A DNA stretch of 64,000 nucleotides from assembly GCF_052115025.1 (NCBI RefSeq), contig NZ_JBFRFW010000017.1:62001-126000 (forward strand). The letters are read 5' to 3'. Every line of letters begins with the position of its first letter. Within the stretch, counting starts at the first letter, position 1. Made by a program: the position numbers and the translations under genes. Origin of the DNA: Bradyrhizobium_A sp052115025. Lineage in GTDB: Bacteria > Pseudomonadota > Alphaproteobacteria > Rhizobiales > Xanthobacteraceae. Shown piece by piece: positions 16,347 to 24,359 of the stretch. The notes under the pieces are model-generated. The model did no database searches, was not told the origin of the DNA, and saw only the letters and a list, made by a program, of their open reading frames with translations.

Positions 16347-18092
16347 TCACGCGGCGGATGAGCCGGCGCGCTTGCGCTCTTCCTCCTCGTAGAGTTCCTT
16401 CTTCGAAAGCTTGCCGACCGCGGTCTTCGGCAGCTCGGGACGAATATCCATCGCCGACACCATCTCGTGCTTGCCAAGCTTGTCGGCAAGGAATGCCTTG
16501 AGCTCCTCCAGCGTGAACGCAGCAGCGCCCTGCTTGAGCTTGATGAAGGCTTTCGGCGACTGGCCGCGATAGTCGTCATGGATACCGATGACGCTGACCT
16601 CCTCCACCGCCGGATGGGTGTAGATCGCTTCCTCGATGGTGCGCGGATAGACGTTGAATCCGCCGCACAGCAGCATGTCCTTGGTGCGGTCGACGATGTA
16701 GATGTAGCCGTCCGCATCCATGTAACCGACATCACCGGTGCGCATATAGCCGTCCGCCGTCATGATGGCTGCGGTGGCGTCGGGCTTCTTCCAGTAGCCC
16801 TTCATGACATTGGCGCCGCGCACACACAATTCACCGCGCTCGCCCTGCGCCACATGGCTGCGGCCGTCCTCGACGCTGAGGAACTTGAACGAGATCCCCG
16901 GGCTCGGCACGCCGCACGAGCCGGGCTTCTGGAGGCCCGGCACCGGCGTGAAGGTGCCGGTCGGTGAGGTCTCCGTCATGCCCCAGCCCTCCGCCAGCCG
17001 GCAGCCGGTGAGCTTCTCGAACGCCTGCTGCACCTCCAGCGGCAGCGGCGCGCCGCCGGAATTGCACCACTTCAGCGACCGCAGATCGGCCGTCGCGGTG
17101 CTCGGATGGTTGAGAATCGCGACGAACATGGTCGGCACGCCGGGGAAGGCGGTGATCTTCTTCTCCGAGATGTCCTTGATGGCCGCGGCCGCGTCGAAGC
17201 GGGTGTGCAGCACGAGCTCGGCGCCGATCCGCAATCCCAGCAGCATGTTCACGGTCAGCGCGTAGATGTGGAACGGCGGCAGCACGGCGAGAATACGCTC
17301 ATGGCCCGGCTCCAATACCGGCGGCTCGGTGCGCGTGGTCTCGATGCACTGGGCGACCGCCGCGGAAAGATTGGCGTGAGTCAGCATGGCGCCCTTGGGC
17401 AGGCCGGTGGTGCCGCCGGTGTACTGCAGCACCGCGAGCGCGTCGCCGACATCGGCAATCGGATGGCGGACATAGTCCGCGCCCTGGTTCAGCAGACTCT
17501 GAAAACTGCGCTGACGATCATCGGCCGTCACCGTTGCCAGCTGCTGGCCCGCAGCGAGCTGGGCTCGCACCGCATCCGGATGCCCCGACATTTCGGCAAG
17601 GTCACCGACGACGAGCGTCTTCAGACGCGTGGTATCGAGCAGCCGCGCCATCTGCGGGTAGAGCAGCGCGAGGTCGAGCGTGACCATCACGTCGGTCTGG
17701 CTATCCTCGACCTTGTGCTCCAGCACCTTCGCCGCATCGAGCGGCGAGTAGTTGACCACCGTGCCGCCGGCTTTCAGCACGCCGAAGAAGCTGATGAGAT
17801 AGTGCGGCGTGTTCGGCAGGTAGAGCCCGACATGGATGCCGGGGCCAACGCCGAGCGCCTGAAAGCCGTTGGCCGCGCGGCTCGCGAGATCGTCGAGTTC
17901 GCGATAGCTGATCCTGCGGCCCATGAAGTCGACGGCGGCCTGATCGGGCCACTGCGCTGCGGCGTCTTCGAGAATCTGCTGCACCGGCATGACCGAAATC
18001 TCGGCGTTCCAGCGCACACCGGGCGGGTAGGACTTGCTCCAGGGCTGACTCCCAGGCTGGCTCGAAGACTGGATCGCTGATTGGTCGGTCAT
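16347..18092 (-). CDS. Long-chain-fatty-acid-CoA ligase (FadD-like)
   Basis: 581 residues from ATG 18092, which has GGAGGAACC directly upstream; the open frame extends to 18113 without a better site. ANL motifs: YTGGTTGLPKG (224-234), GWGMTETSP, and YMRTGDVGYMDADGYIYIVD followed by RTKDMLLCGGFNVYPRTIEE; the C-terminal catalytic Lys lies in KTAVGKLSKKEL. The N-terminal SYPPGVRWNAEI is typical of FadD. The enzyme makes acyl-CoA for beta-oxidation or lipid synthesis at the membrane. It follows the unrecognised 348-residue gene by 58 bp on the same strand, so the two are probably co-transcribed. A second FadD is at 41712-43403. Confidence 0.93.
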   Translation of the reverse strand: MTDQSAIQSSSQPGSQPWSKSYPPGVRWNAEISVMPVQQILEDAAAQWPDQAAVDFMGRRISYRELDDLASRAANGFQALGVGPGIHVGLYLPNTPHYLISFFGVLKAGGTVVNYSPLDAAKVLEHKVEDSQTDVMVTLDLALLYPQMARLLDTTRLKTLVVGDLAEMSGHPDAVRAQLAAGQQLATVTADDRQRSFQSLLNQGADYVRHPIADVGDALAVLQYTGGTTGLPKGAMLTHANLSAAVAQCIETTRTEPPVLEPGHERILAVLPPFHIYALTVNMLLGLRIGAELVLHTRFDAAAAIKDISEKKITAFPGVPTMFVAILNHPSTATADLRSLKWCNSGGAPLPLEVQQAFEKLTGCRLAEGWGMTETSPTGTFTPVPGLQKPGSCGVPSPGISFKFLSVEDGRSHVAQGERGELCVRGANVMKGYWKKPDATAAIMTADGYMRTGDVGYMDADGYIYIVDRTKDMLLCGGFNVYPRTIEEAIYTHPAVEEVSVIGIHDDYRGQSPKAFIKLKQGAAAFTLEELKAFLADKLGKHEMVSAMDIRPELPKTAVGKLSKKELYEEEERKRAGSSAA

Positions 18093-18150
18093 GGTGGTTC
18101 CTCCTCGGGACATGTCGACTTATCGTTCTTGATGCTGGATCGTGGCACGC

Positions 18151-19197
18151 TCACCGGCGTGGGGACTGCACCTCCCACACGGCGCGCCCCGCCGTCGCGC
18201 CGTCGTCGGCAGAGACCCCAAGGGTCATGTGTCTGCCATGGGCTGCCAGCATGCCTTCGATGAGGCCCGAGAGCGCCAGGCGGCACGCCGGATGAAAGTC
18301 CGCGACGTCGCGCATCAGCCGCCATTGTGCCTGTTCGACTGTCGTCTCCGAGCGTTCGACGATCTCGTCGCCCGCCGCGCGAAAAAACCTGCGCAACAGA
18401 TCAGCGAACCCTGCCGCACCGCCATGCGAGGCTGCCCCCAGCGCCGCGGCGGTCTGTGCTCCGTACTGCATCCCGATCAGGCGGCCGGTGATCCGCAGCA
18501 GGTGGCCGCCCTCGTCGGGACCGAACAGGCCGATCATGATCGGCAGCGCGGTGCGCACATACTCCATGGCATAGTCGCGATGAGCCCGCGCAAGCCGCTC
18601 CACCGGCCATGTGTCGGCCGGCAGCACTGGCGCCCTGGCGGGATCGAAGTCCGGCGCCTCGAGATGGCGCGCGAACACCAGCCGCTCGTCGGGGGCGAGA
18701 TCACGGTCATACTCACAGTAGAAGCCCTCGAGACCGTCCTGGCCGTCGACGGCCTGCTTGGTGCAGACAAAGCCGAGTCGCGGATTGCCGAGCGACACGC
18801 CGTTGTGGGCATGCCAACCGCGCAGCATCGCGCGCGATACCTCGGTGGGAATGGCGCAGATCGCGGTGCCGCTCCAGATCCAGCGCGGCGGGGGATAGCG
18901 GATCCAGGCCTTGCGGTCGTTTTCGGGCATGTACTCGACATGGACCCCGCCGATCCAGTTCGAGAGGTAGTGATACTGCGCTGCAGCGACCGCTGGCGGC
19001 AGAGCGGACAGACCGAGCTTGGCGAGCCCCGGCAGAAAGCGCTCCAGGTGTTGACGGCGGAACACCCTGAACACCAGTTCGGCGGCCTCGCCGACACTGC
19101 GGCGCGTCACCACCGAGATGATCAGGCCGGTGAAATAGGCATGGTGAAGGTCGGCCACCGCCCGCCATTCGGTCACTCCGGCGCGACCATCCGTCAT
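18151..19197 (-). CDS. Unrecognised conserved-looking protein
   Basis: 348 residues from ATG 19197 with GGGAGG five bases upstream; the frame continues to 19254 but without a better start. I do not recognise the family with certainty. Visible features are an N-terminal LHHAYFTGLIISVVTRRSVG, a Trp-rich ENDRKAWIRYPPPRWIWSG, Cys-containing GFVCTKQAVDG and GFYCEYDRDLAP, and a helical LLRITGRLIGMQYGAQTAAA. The overall look is of a soluble enzyme or binding protein, perhaps distantly like the ATC-hydrolase/V4R ligand-binding folds. Its only contextual clue is the acyl-CoA ligase 58 bp downstream on the same strand, which hints at acyl-CoA or xenobiotic acid metabolism. Confidence 0.75.
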   Translation of the reverse strand: MTDGRAGVTEWRAVADLHHAYFTGLIISVVTRRSVGEAAELVFRVFRRQHLERFLPGLAKLGLSALPPAVAAAQYHYLSNWIGGVHVEYMPENDRKAWIRYPPPRWIWSGTAICAIPTEVSRAMLRGWHAHNGVSLGNPRLGFVCTKQAVDGQDGLEGFYCEYDRDLAPDERLVFARHLEAPDFDPARAPVLPADTWPVERLARAHRDYAMEYVRTALPIMIGLFGPDEGGHLLRITGRLIGMQYGAQTAAALGAASHGGAAGFADLLRRFFRAAGDEIVERSETTVEQAQWRLMRDVADFHPACRLALSGLIEGMLAAHGRHMTLGVSADDGATAGRAVWEVQSPRR

Positions 19198-19280
19198 GAA
19201 ACCTCCCTCAGTGCAGCCCGCTGCGGGGCCGTCAGCCACCACGATAGAGGACAATCGCCGATGACCTCAAGGGAGGTTTG

Positions 19281-20015
19281 TCAGCGCAGCAGCACGGTCG
19301 CCGCCAGCGGCACCAGGAACGAGGTCACCAGCGCATTGAGGCTCATGGCGATGCCCGCGAACACGCCGGCCACCTCGTCGACCTGGAACGCCCGCGCGGT
19401 GCCGATACCATGCGATGCAAGCCCCACCGCAAAGCCGCGGGCGCGAAAGTCGCTGATCCCGATCCGGTTCATCATCGGCGTGACGATGATCGCCCCGATC
19501 ACGCCGGTCAGTACCACTGCGACGGCGGTAAGTGCCGGATCCGCGCCCAGCGTCTCGCTGATGCCCATCGCAACGCCCGCAGTGACAGACTTCGGCGCCA
19601 GCGCCAGCACGATCTCCCGCGGCAGCCCAAAGGCGCGGGCGAGCAGCACCACCGAGGCGATGGCGGTGACGCTGCCGACCACCAGCGCGACCAGCATCGG
19701 CAGCAGCGCCCGCGCGACAATCCGGCGGTTCTCATAGAGCGGCACCGCCATGGCCACGGTGGCTGGCCCGAGCAGGAAATGCACGAACTGCGCGCCGCTG
19801 AAGTAGACCGCATAGGGGGTCCCGGTCAGCATCAGGAACACGCCGACCACCCACATCGTATGCGGCACCGGATTGAGCAGCGGGTGCCGGCGCGACTTCA
19901 GCGAAACGGCATCGGCCAGGGCATAGACCACCAGCGTGACGGTGAGCCACAGCAGCGGTGTCTGCGACAGATAGACCCAGAGCGCGAACGGGTTGCTGCT
20001 CGTCGTGCCGTTCAT
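19281..20015 (-). CDS. lrgB: LrgB/CidB-family membrane protein
   Basis: 244 residues with six or seven hydrophobic helices. LrgB signatures are present: PLLNPVPHTM, FSGAQFVHFLLGPATVAMAV, LALAPKSVTAGVAMGISETL and RGFAVGLASHGIGTARAFQV. LrgAB/CidAB systems modulate murein hydrolase activity, and in several bacteria and plastids transport small organic acids such as pyruvate or glycolate. The start overlaps the lrgA stop (ATGA), so the pair is translationally coupled. Confidence 0.93.
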   Translation of the reverse strand: MNGTTSSNPFALWVYLSQTPLLWLTVTLVVYALADAVSLKSRRHPLLNPVPHTMWVVGVFLMLTGTPYAVYFSGAQFVHFLLGPATVAMAVPLYENRRIVARALLPMLVALVVGSVTAIASVVLLARAFGLPREIVLALAPKSVTAGVAMGISETLGADPALTAVAVVLTGVIGAIIVTPMMNRIGISDFRARGFAVGLASHGIGTARAFQVDEVAGVFAGIAMSLNALVTSFLVPLAATVLLR

Positions 20016-20398
20016 GGCTCATCCCCCGACGATCCCAGCAGTTGCCCCGTCAGCAGGAAGGTCCCGACCGTCGCAAGCAGCGTCAGGACCACCGACAGCG
20101 CCAGCACGGCGAAGATCGCCATGCCATGGGCGGCGATCAGGTCGAGCTTCTGCACCACGCCGACGCCGGCGGGAACGAACAGCAGCGACAGGTTCGCGAG
20201 CAGCGCCTTCGACGCGCCCTCCACCGCGCCGGGCCGCAGCGGCCCCAGCGCCAGGCCTGACCAGCGATCGCGCGCCAGCAACAGCACCAGCAACGCGAGG
20301 AAGCCGAGCACCGGCCCCGGCACGGGCACGCCAATGGCGCGCACAACGATCTCGCCGCCGAGCTGGCAGAGCAGGATCAGGCTGAAGCTGGCAATCAC
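20012..20398 (-). CDS. lrgA: LrgA/CidA-family holin-like protein
   Basis: 128 residues. I place the start at GTG 20398 because AAGGAGG lies five bases upstream, although the frame stays open to 20464. The sequence has four hydrophobic helices and the family core LILLCQLGGEIVVRAIGVPV PGPVLGF, then LLANLSLLFVPAGVGVVQ. It partners LrgB in the membrane. The GTG start overlaps the stop of the LssY_C-domain gene upstream, and its own stop overlaps lrgB, giving a tightly packed three-gene operon. Confidence 0.9.
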   Translation of the reverse strand: MIASFSLILLCQLGGEIVVRAIGVPVPGPVLGFLALLVLLLARDRWSGLALGPLRPGAVEGASKALLANLSLLFVPAGVGVVQKLDLIAAHGMAIFAVLALSVVLTLLATVGTFLLTGQLLGSSGDEP

Positions 20399-21324
20399 GA
20401 GGGCCTCCTTGTGGTCTCGACGGCGCGGACCTGATCGCGCACGCCGTCCGCAATCGCTTTCCACACCTGGTTCTTGAACTGGGTCACCATCGGCGGCGCC
20501 GCAATGACCGGTGGCTCGTCGCGTTTGCGGCAGGCGTCAACCAGTTGCAGCACCCAGACCTCGCCATCTGTAAAGTACAGGTCGCCGCCGCCATTGCGTG
20601 CGATCAGCGTCGGCCCGACGCCGGAGACCTGATAGCGCGCCTCCAGGAGGCCCGCTTGCGTCAATCCGCGCGCGATGACCTCGCGCTCGCGATCGATATC
20701 GGGGGCAATGTGGTGTGTCACCGCGCCGGTGTAGTGGCTGAACCCCACCCCGCGATCGAATGTCGCCGCCGCCAGCCACACCGGCCGGCCCTGATCGCCG
20801 TGGTCCAGCACCTGCCACAGCCGGACATGGTGCCGCCGATCGGCGCTGCCGCCCTCCGGCATCTCGAAGGCGAGGTCCTCTCGCCGCCCGGCATAGAACA
20901 GCGCACTGACCGGCGCGGTCGGATAAGGACGGTGCAGCAGCACGCTGCCGAGGATATCGATGCTGGTGCGCAGTGTCACAGGGTCGGCCGGATACCAGCC
21001 CGCTCCGTGCATGGCGCAGAGAATATCGCGGGACGAGCCGATGAAGGCCAGATTGATCGGGTCGCCTGAAATACCCTGGGCCGTGGTTGTCACCATCGGC
21101 AGGCCGGCGAGCCGACGTTCATGCTCGAAGTGCTTCCACAGCGCCGGCAAGGCCACATAGGCGACGAGCGTGTAGACGACAGCACCAAGCGCGAACAGCC
21201 CGACGATCCAGGCGCCACGTGACCGGGAATGCGTATGCGACGAGAGGCCGATGATCGACAGGTCCGTTCGGAAAGCAGGCACCGCGCGATGCGGGGCCGA
21301 CAGATATGAGGCTGCGAGATACAT
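20395..21324 (-). CDS. LssY C-terminal domain membrane protein
   Basis: 309 residues if ATG 21324 is used; no good ribosome-binding site precedes it, and a GTG about 13 codons in (VPAFRTD) is an alternative. One membrane helix (about 38-62, GAWIVGLFALGAVVYTLVAY) is followed by the LssY_C domain: GDPINLAFIGSSRDILCAMH, AGWYPADPVTLRTS, LLHRPYPTAPVSALFYAGR and RRHHVRLWQV. This domain is often fused to DedA or PAP2 membrane proteins; here it stands alone. It is the first gene of the operon with lrgA and lrgB, each overlapping the next. Confidence 0.85.
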   Translation of the reverse strand: MYLAASYLSAPHRAVPAFRTDLSIIGLSSHTHSRSRGAWIVGLFALGAVVYTLVAYVALPALWKHFEHERRLAGLPMVTTTAQGISGDPINLAFIGSSRDILCAMHGAGWYPADPVTLRTSIDILGSVLLHRPYPTAPVSALFYAGRREDLAFEMPEGGSADRRHHVRLWQVLDHGDQGRPVWLAAATFDRGVGFSHYTGAVTHHIAPDIDREREVIARGLTQAGLLEARYQVSGVGPTLIARNGGGDLYFTDGEVWVLQLVDACRKRDEPPVIAAPPMVTQFKNQVWKAIADGVRDQVRAVETTRRPS

Positions 21325-21350
21325 GTGCCGGCGCCTTGCGACGCCGGCAC
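21325..21350. terminator. Perfect hairpin upstream of the LssY_C-lrgAB operon
   Basis: GTGCCGGCG (21325-21333) pairs with CGCCGGCAC (21342-21350) around an 8-base loop. It lies after the 21396-21887 gene on the same strand and abuts the proposed LssY_C start, so it may end the upstream transcript or act in the leader. There is no T tract. Confidence 0.45.
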
Positions 21351-21395
21351 ATCATGCTGAGGATCATGCCGTGAGCGGCGTCGCGGCGAACGCGG

Positions 21396-21887
21396 TCAGC
21401 CCTTCAGCTTCTTGGTGCACTCGCTGTAATAGCCGCCGCCCTTCTGGATCCACTTCAGGCCACCATTGCCGTTGGTCGCCTTGTTGGCGTTGTACTGGTC
21501 GACGCAGGTGTGCATGCGGGCCTTGCCGGGCGTTTCGCTGGCGTATTTCGGGTCCACCGCGCTCGGAAACACGGCTGCGCCTGCGGCCGCGGGAGCCGCC
21601 GGCGCCGCGGCGGGAGCAGCCGCAGTCTTCGGGGCAGCAGCAGGTGGGGGCGCGGCGGGAGCCGCCGGTGCCGGCGCAGGGGTCGCCGCCGCTGCGGGCG
21701 TCGCGTCCGTGCCGCACTGGCTCTTGCGGAAATCGTTCCACTTCTGGCTGCCGAGCGTGCCGGCATCCTTGGCCGCCTTATATTTTGCGCTGCACTCCTG
21801 CATGGTCAGCGCCTGGGCAGGCAAGGCTGCGGCGCACAGCAATCCGGACAGCAGCACAGCGCCAACGATCTTCCGTTCAATGGTCAT
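21396..21887 (-). CDS. Exported protein with two Cys-paired repeats and an Ala/Pro linker
   Basis: 163 residues starting at ATG 21887 with GGGAGA upstream. A signal peptide (MTIERKIVGAVLLSGLLCAA and on to ALPAQA) leads to two related modules: MQECSAKYKAAKDAGTLGSQ with WNDFRKSQC (about 29-58), and MHTCVDQYNANKATNGNGGL with GYYSEC (about 124-158). Each begins and ends in Cys, so disulfides are likely. A 60-residue linker of Ala and Pro separates them. The function is unknown; the modules recall the PsiF repeat. It diverges from the PsiF-like gene at 22085. Confidence 0.8.
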   Translation of the reverse strand: MTIERKIVGAVLLSGLLCAAALPAQALTMQECSAKYKAAKDAGTLGSQKWNDFRKSQCGTDATPAAAATPAPAPAAPAAPPPAAAPKTAAAPAAAPAAPAAAGAAVFPSAVDPKYASETPGKARMHTCVDQYNANKATNGNGGLKWIQKGGGYYSECTKKLKG

Positions 21888-22084
21888 CGCGAAATCTCCC
21901 TTGCAAAAGCAGATCCGGTGGATCCCGGGGCATCCTAGCCGACGATCCGGACGTTACAACGCCGCCATGCCCCAGCGGCCAAAAAAACGTGACCGAAATG
22001 TTTTGCGGCGCCCGGCGCCATTCACCTGCGGTTCAGGCGCATCCCGCGAACGTGCGCACCTCTTCGATGAACAGAGGTCACACC

Positions 22085-22366
22085 ATGACTGTTGCGTCCC
22101 GTGCCGTCACCGCCGCATTCGCCTCCCTGCTGCTGATGGGGACCGCTTTCGCCCAGACACCTGCGCCCGCGCCGGCCCCCGCGGCGCCAGCCCCGGCAGC
22201 AAAGACCGCGCCGGCCGCACCAGCGGCCAAGACCACAGCCGCGAAACCCGAGCAGACCGCAGCTTCCAAGGAATGCTCCGCCGAAGCCGACGCCAAGGGC
22301 CTGAAGGGCAAGGAACGCAAGAAGTTCCGTTCCGAATGCAAGCGCAAGGCCGGCAAGGCTAACTGA
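22085..22366 (+). CDS. PsiF-repeat exported small protein
   Basis: 93 residues from ATG 22085 (AGAGG upstream). A signal peptide ending in AFA is followed by an Ala/Pro-rich segment (about 24-55) and a single PsiF-type repeat at the C-terminus: CSAEADAKGLKGKERKKFRS followed by EC. PsiF in E. coli is a phosphate-starvation-inducible protein of unknown function. The gene is followed by a strong hairpin terminator and is probably monocistronic. Confidence 0.82.
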   Translation: MTVASRAVTAAFASLLLMGTAFAQTPAPAPAPAAPAPAAKTAPAAPAAKTTAAKPEQTAASKECSAEADAKGLKGKERKKFRSECKRKAGKAN

Positions 22367-22374
22367 CCGTTGCA

Positions 22375-22408
22375 GCCCCCGGGAAACGGCGTTGCCGTTC
22401 CCGGGGGC
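22375..22408 (+). terminator. Terminator of the PsiF-like gene
   Basis: GCCCCCGGGAAACGG (22375-22389) pairs with CCGTTCCCGGGGGC (22395-22408), one bulged A, loop of five. It starts nine bases after the stop codon. There is no long T tract. Confidence 0.65.
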
Positions 22409-22578
22409 CTCCTCCAGCGGTGCTCAGGCATGGCATCCACGCCGCCGCACGACTCTTCACGGACAGCCATGAAGCCGGCGCCCCAGCCCATGCAGGCGGT
22501 GCGATTGCAGAGTGGCGATGGCGTTGCCATAAGGAGATAAACGGGGATCGATGGGATCCGCCGCATCAGACCCTGCCA

Positions 22579-23673
22579 ATGCCGCTCGCCTCGCCCGACC
22601 GCCTGTCGCTGATCCGCCTGCTGCCCACCCGCTCCGCCGCGCTGACCACCATCGAGACGCTCGCGCTCGGCAGCATCGGTGGCGTCATGTTCTGGTGGAC
22701 AGAATTGCCTGGCGGCCTGATCTCCGGCGCCATGATCGCGGTGGCGGTCGCCGCCATCGCCGGCCGACCGCTGGCGCTGCCACCGGTGCTGTCGCACATC
22801 GTCCTGATGACGCTCGGCATATCGCTGGGGTCGATGGTGTCGCCGCAGATGCTGCGCAATATGGCCGACTATCCCATCACCATCGCGGTGCTGGCGCTGG
22901 CCACCTTCGGTGCCACGTTCGGCAGCAGCTTCTACCTGCAACGGATGCACGGCTGGGACCGCGCATCGGCGCTGCTGGCCGGCAGTCCCGGCGCGCTGTC
23001 GCAGATCATCATGCTCGCCACCGAGAAGAATGCCGACGTGCCGGGCATCGCCGTGGTGCAGACACTGCGCGTCATCATTCTCACCGCGGCGCTGCCGCTG
23101 CTGTTGAGCCTGATGGGGCTTGCTCCGCATGCCCACCTGACACTGCGCACGCCGCCGGCGACGCCGCTGTCGCTCGCCATCCTTGCGGTGGCCGCGATCG
23201 CCGTCTCGCTGGTGCTGCGCTGGCTGAAGTTTCCGGCGAGCTGGATGTTCGGCGCCATGCTGGCGTCCGGCGTGCTGCATGGCAGCGGCTGGATCGAGGG
23301 CGGCCTGCCGCTATGGGGCTATGCCCTCGCGCTGATCGGCATCGGCACATTGATCGGCACGCGGTTTGCCCGCATCAGCGGCCGCACTCTCGCCGCACAT
23401 GTGCTGGCCGCCATCGGCTCGTTCGCGGTGGCGATTGCGATCTCCGCGGTGTTCGTGACCGCGATCGTGCTGACCACCGATGCCCGCCTCAGCGACCTGA
23501 TCGTCGCGTTCTCCCCCGGGGCCATGGACGCCATGCTGGCGCTGGCGCTGACGCTGCACATCGACCCGGTGTTCGTCGGCGCCCATCACCTCGCGCGCTT
23601 CGTGTTCGTGTCGATTGCCACACCCGGCATCGTCCACCTGTTCGGCAGCGACGACGACGAAATCGACGATTAG
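22579..23673 (+). CDS. AbrB-family (PF05145) integral membrane protein
   Basis: 364 residues from ATG 22579; the frame is open from 22420 but the upstream part is not membrane-like. Ten or so hydrophobic helices form two homologous halves: WWTELPGGLISGAMIAVAVA and LKFPASWMFGAMLASGVLHG are the repeated loop signatures, with LAGSPGALSQIIMLA and FSPGAMDAMLALALTL the paired GxM/SPGA elements. This family was once misnamed ammonia monooxygenase or AbrB regulator and is a putative transporter. It precedes a TetR gene on the same strand with two operator-like palindromes in between. Confidence 0.87.
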   Translation: MPLASPDRLSLIRLLPTRSAALTTIETLALGSIGGVMFWWTELPGGLISGAMIAVAVAAIAGRPLALPPVLSHIVLMTLGISLGSMVSPQMLRNMADYPITIAVLALATFGATFGSSFYLQRMHGWDRASALLAGSPGALSQIIMLATEKNADVPGIAVVQTLRVIILTAALPLLLSLMGLAPHAHLTLRTPPATPLSLAILAVAAIAVSLVLRWLKFPASWMFGAMLASGVLHGSGWIEGGLPLWGYALALIGIGTLIGTRFARISGRTLAAHVLAAIGSFAVAIAISAVFVTAIVLTTDARLSDLIVAFSPGAMDAMLALALTLHIDPVFVGAHHLARFVFVSIATPGIVHLFGSDDDEIDD

Positions 23674-23705
23674 CGGTTCATCGAGCCCGATCGAATTGGC
23701 TGTCT

Positions 23706-23755
23706 GATACGGTAGCGTATCAACACCACTCCAGGCTAGCAATACGCCAGCGTAT
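23706..23755 (+). promoter_or_regulatory. Twin palindromes upstream of the TetR gene
   Basis: GATACG-gtag-CGTATC (23706-23721) and ATACG-ccag-CGTAT (23742-23755) are two copies of one inverted repeat, centres 35 bp apart, ending 12 bp before the TetR ATG. They are the likely autoregulatory operators. Candidate -35 TTGGCT (23696) and -10 TATCAA (23718) would place the first palindrome over the promoter. Confidence 0.6.
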
Positions 23756-23767
23756 CGAGGGCGGCGG

Positions 23768-24343
23768 ATGAATGACAGCGGGCGCGACATGTGGATCAGG
23801 GCCGGCCTTGCCGCGCTCGCGGCCGGCGGCATCGACCGGGTCCGGGTCGAGGTGCTGGCCGAGAGCCTCGGCGTCACCAAGGGCGGCTTCTACCGCCGCT
23901 TCCGTGACCGCCAGCACCTGCTGGACACGCTGCTGGAGACCTGGGCGACCGGCCGCATCGCCGCCATCGAGCTGCAGACCCGCCCCGATGGGCAGGCCGC
24001 GCGCGACCGTCTCGCCGCGGTGATCCATCTTTATGCCGAGCGCAACAACGCCGAGGCGATGGCCATCGAACTGGCGATCCGGCAATGGGCGCGCCGCGAC
24101 GCCCAGGCGGCCGACGCCGTCGCGGCGGTGGATGCCGCGCGCCTGAAGAACGTCGAACGGCTCTATGTCGCGGCCGGCCTCGGCGCCGACGATGCCCGCG
24201 CCCGCGCCTTCCTGTTCTACTCGTTCGTGTTCGGACAGGGCCTCATTCAGCTCGAGACCAAGGGGCCACGGCACCGCGACCGTCTGGTGGAAGCCTGCGC
24301 CTTGCTGCTGACCGACCTCGCCCCGCTGGGCGCAACGGCCTGA
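23768..24343 (+). CDS. TetR-family transcriptional regulator
   Basis: 191 residues. The N-terminal helix-turn-helix reads AALAAGGIDRVRVEVLAESL then GVTKGGFYRRFRDRQHLLD, standard for TetR proteins. The C-terminal domain is helical, with LAIRQWARRDAQAADAVAAV. It is preceded by two copies of a GATACG/CGTATC palindrome, so autoregulation is likely; the AbrB-family membrane gene ends 94 bp upstream and could be outside its control. It converges with dsbB, separated by 16 bp. Confidence 0.9.
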   Translation: MNDSGRDMWIRAGLAALAAGGIDRVRVEVLAESLGVTKGGFYRRFRDRQHLLDTLLETWATGRIAAIELQTRPDGQAARDRLAAVIHLYAERNNAEAMAIELAIRQWARRDAQAADAVAAVDAARLKNVERLYVAAGLGADDARARAFLFYSFVFGQGLIQLETKGPRHRDRLVEACALLLTDLAPLGATA

Positions 24344-24359
24344 GAGCATGTGCGGGACG

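Noticed and set aside
22551..23771. Plus-strand frame starting behind AAGGAG at 22531
   Set aside because: The ribosome-binding-site-like AAGGAG is in front of a frame that yields an Arg/His-rich shadow of the AbrB-family membrane protein; the membrane protein frame is clearly the real one.
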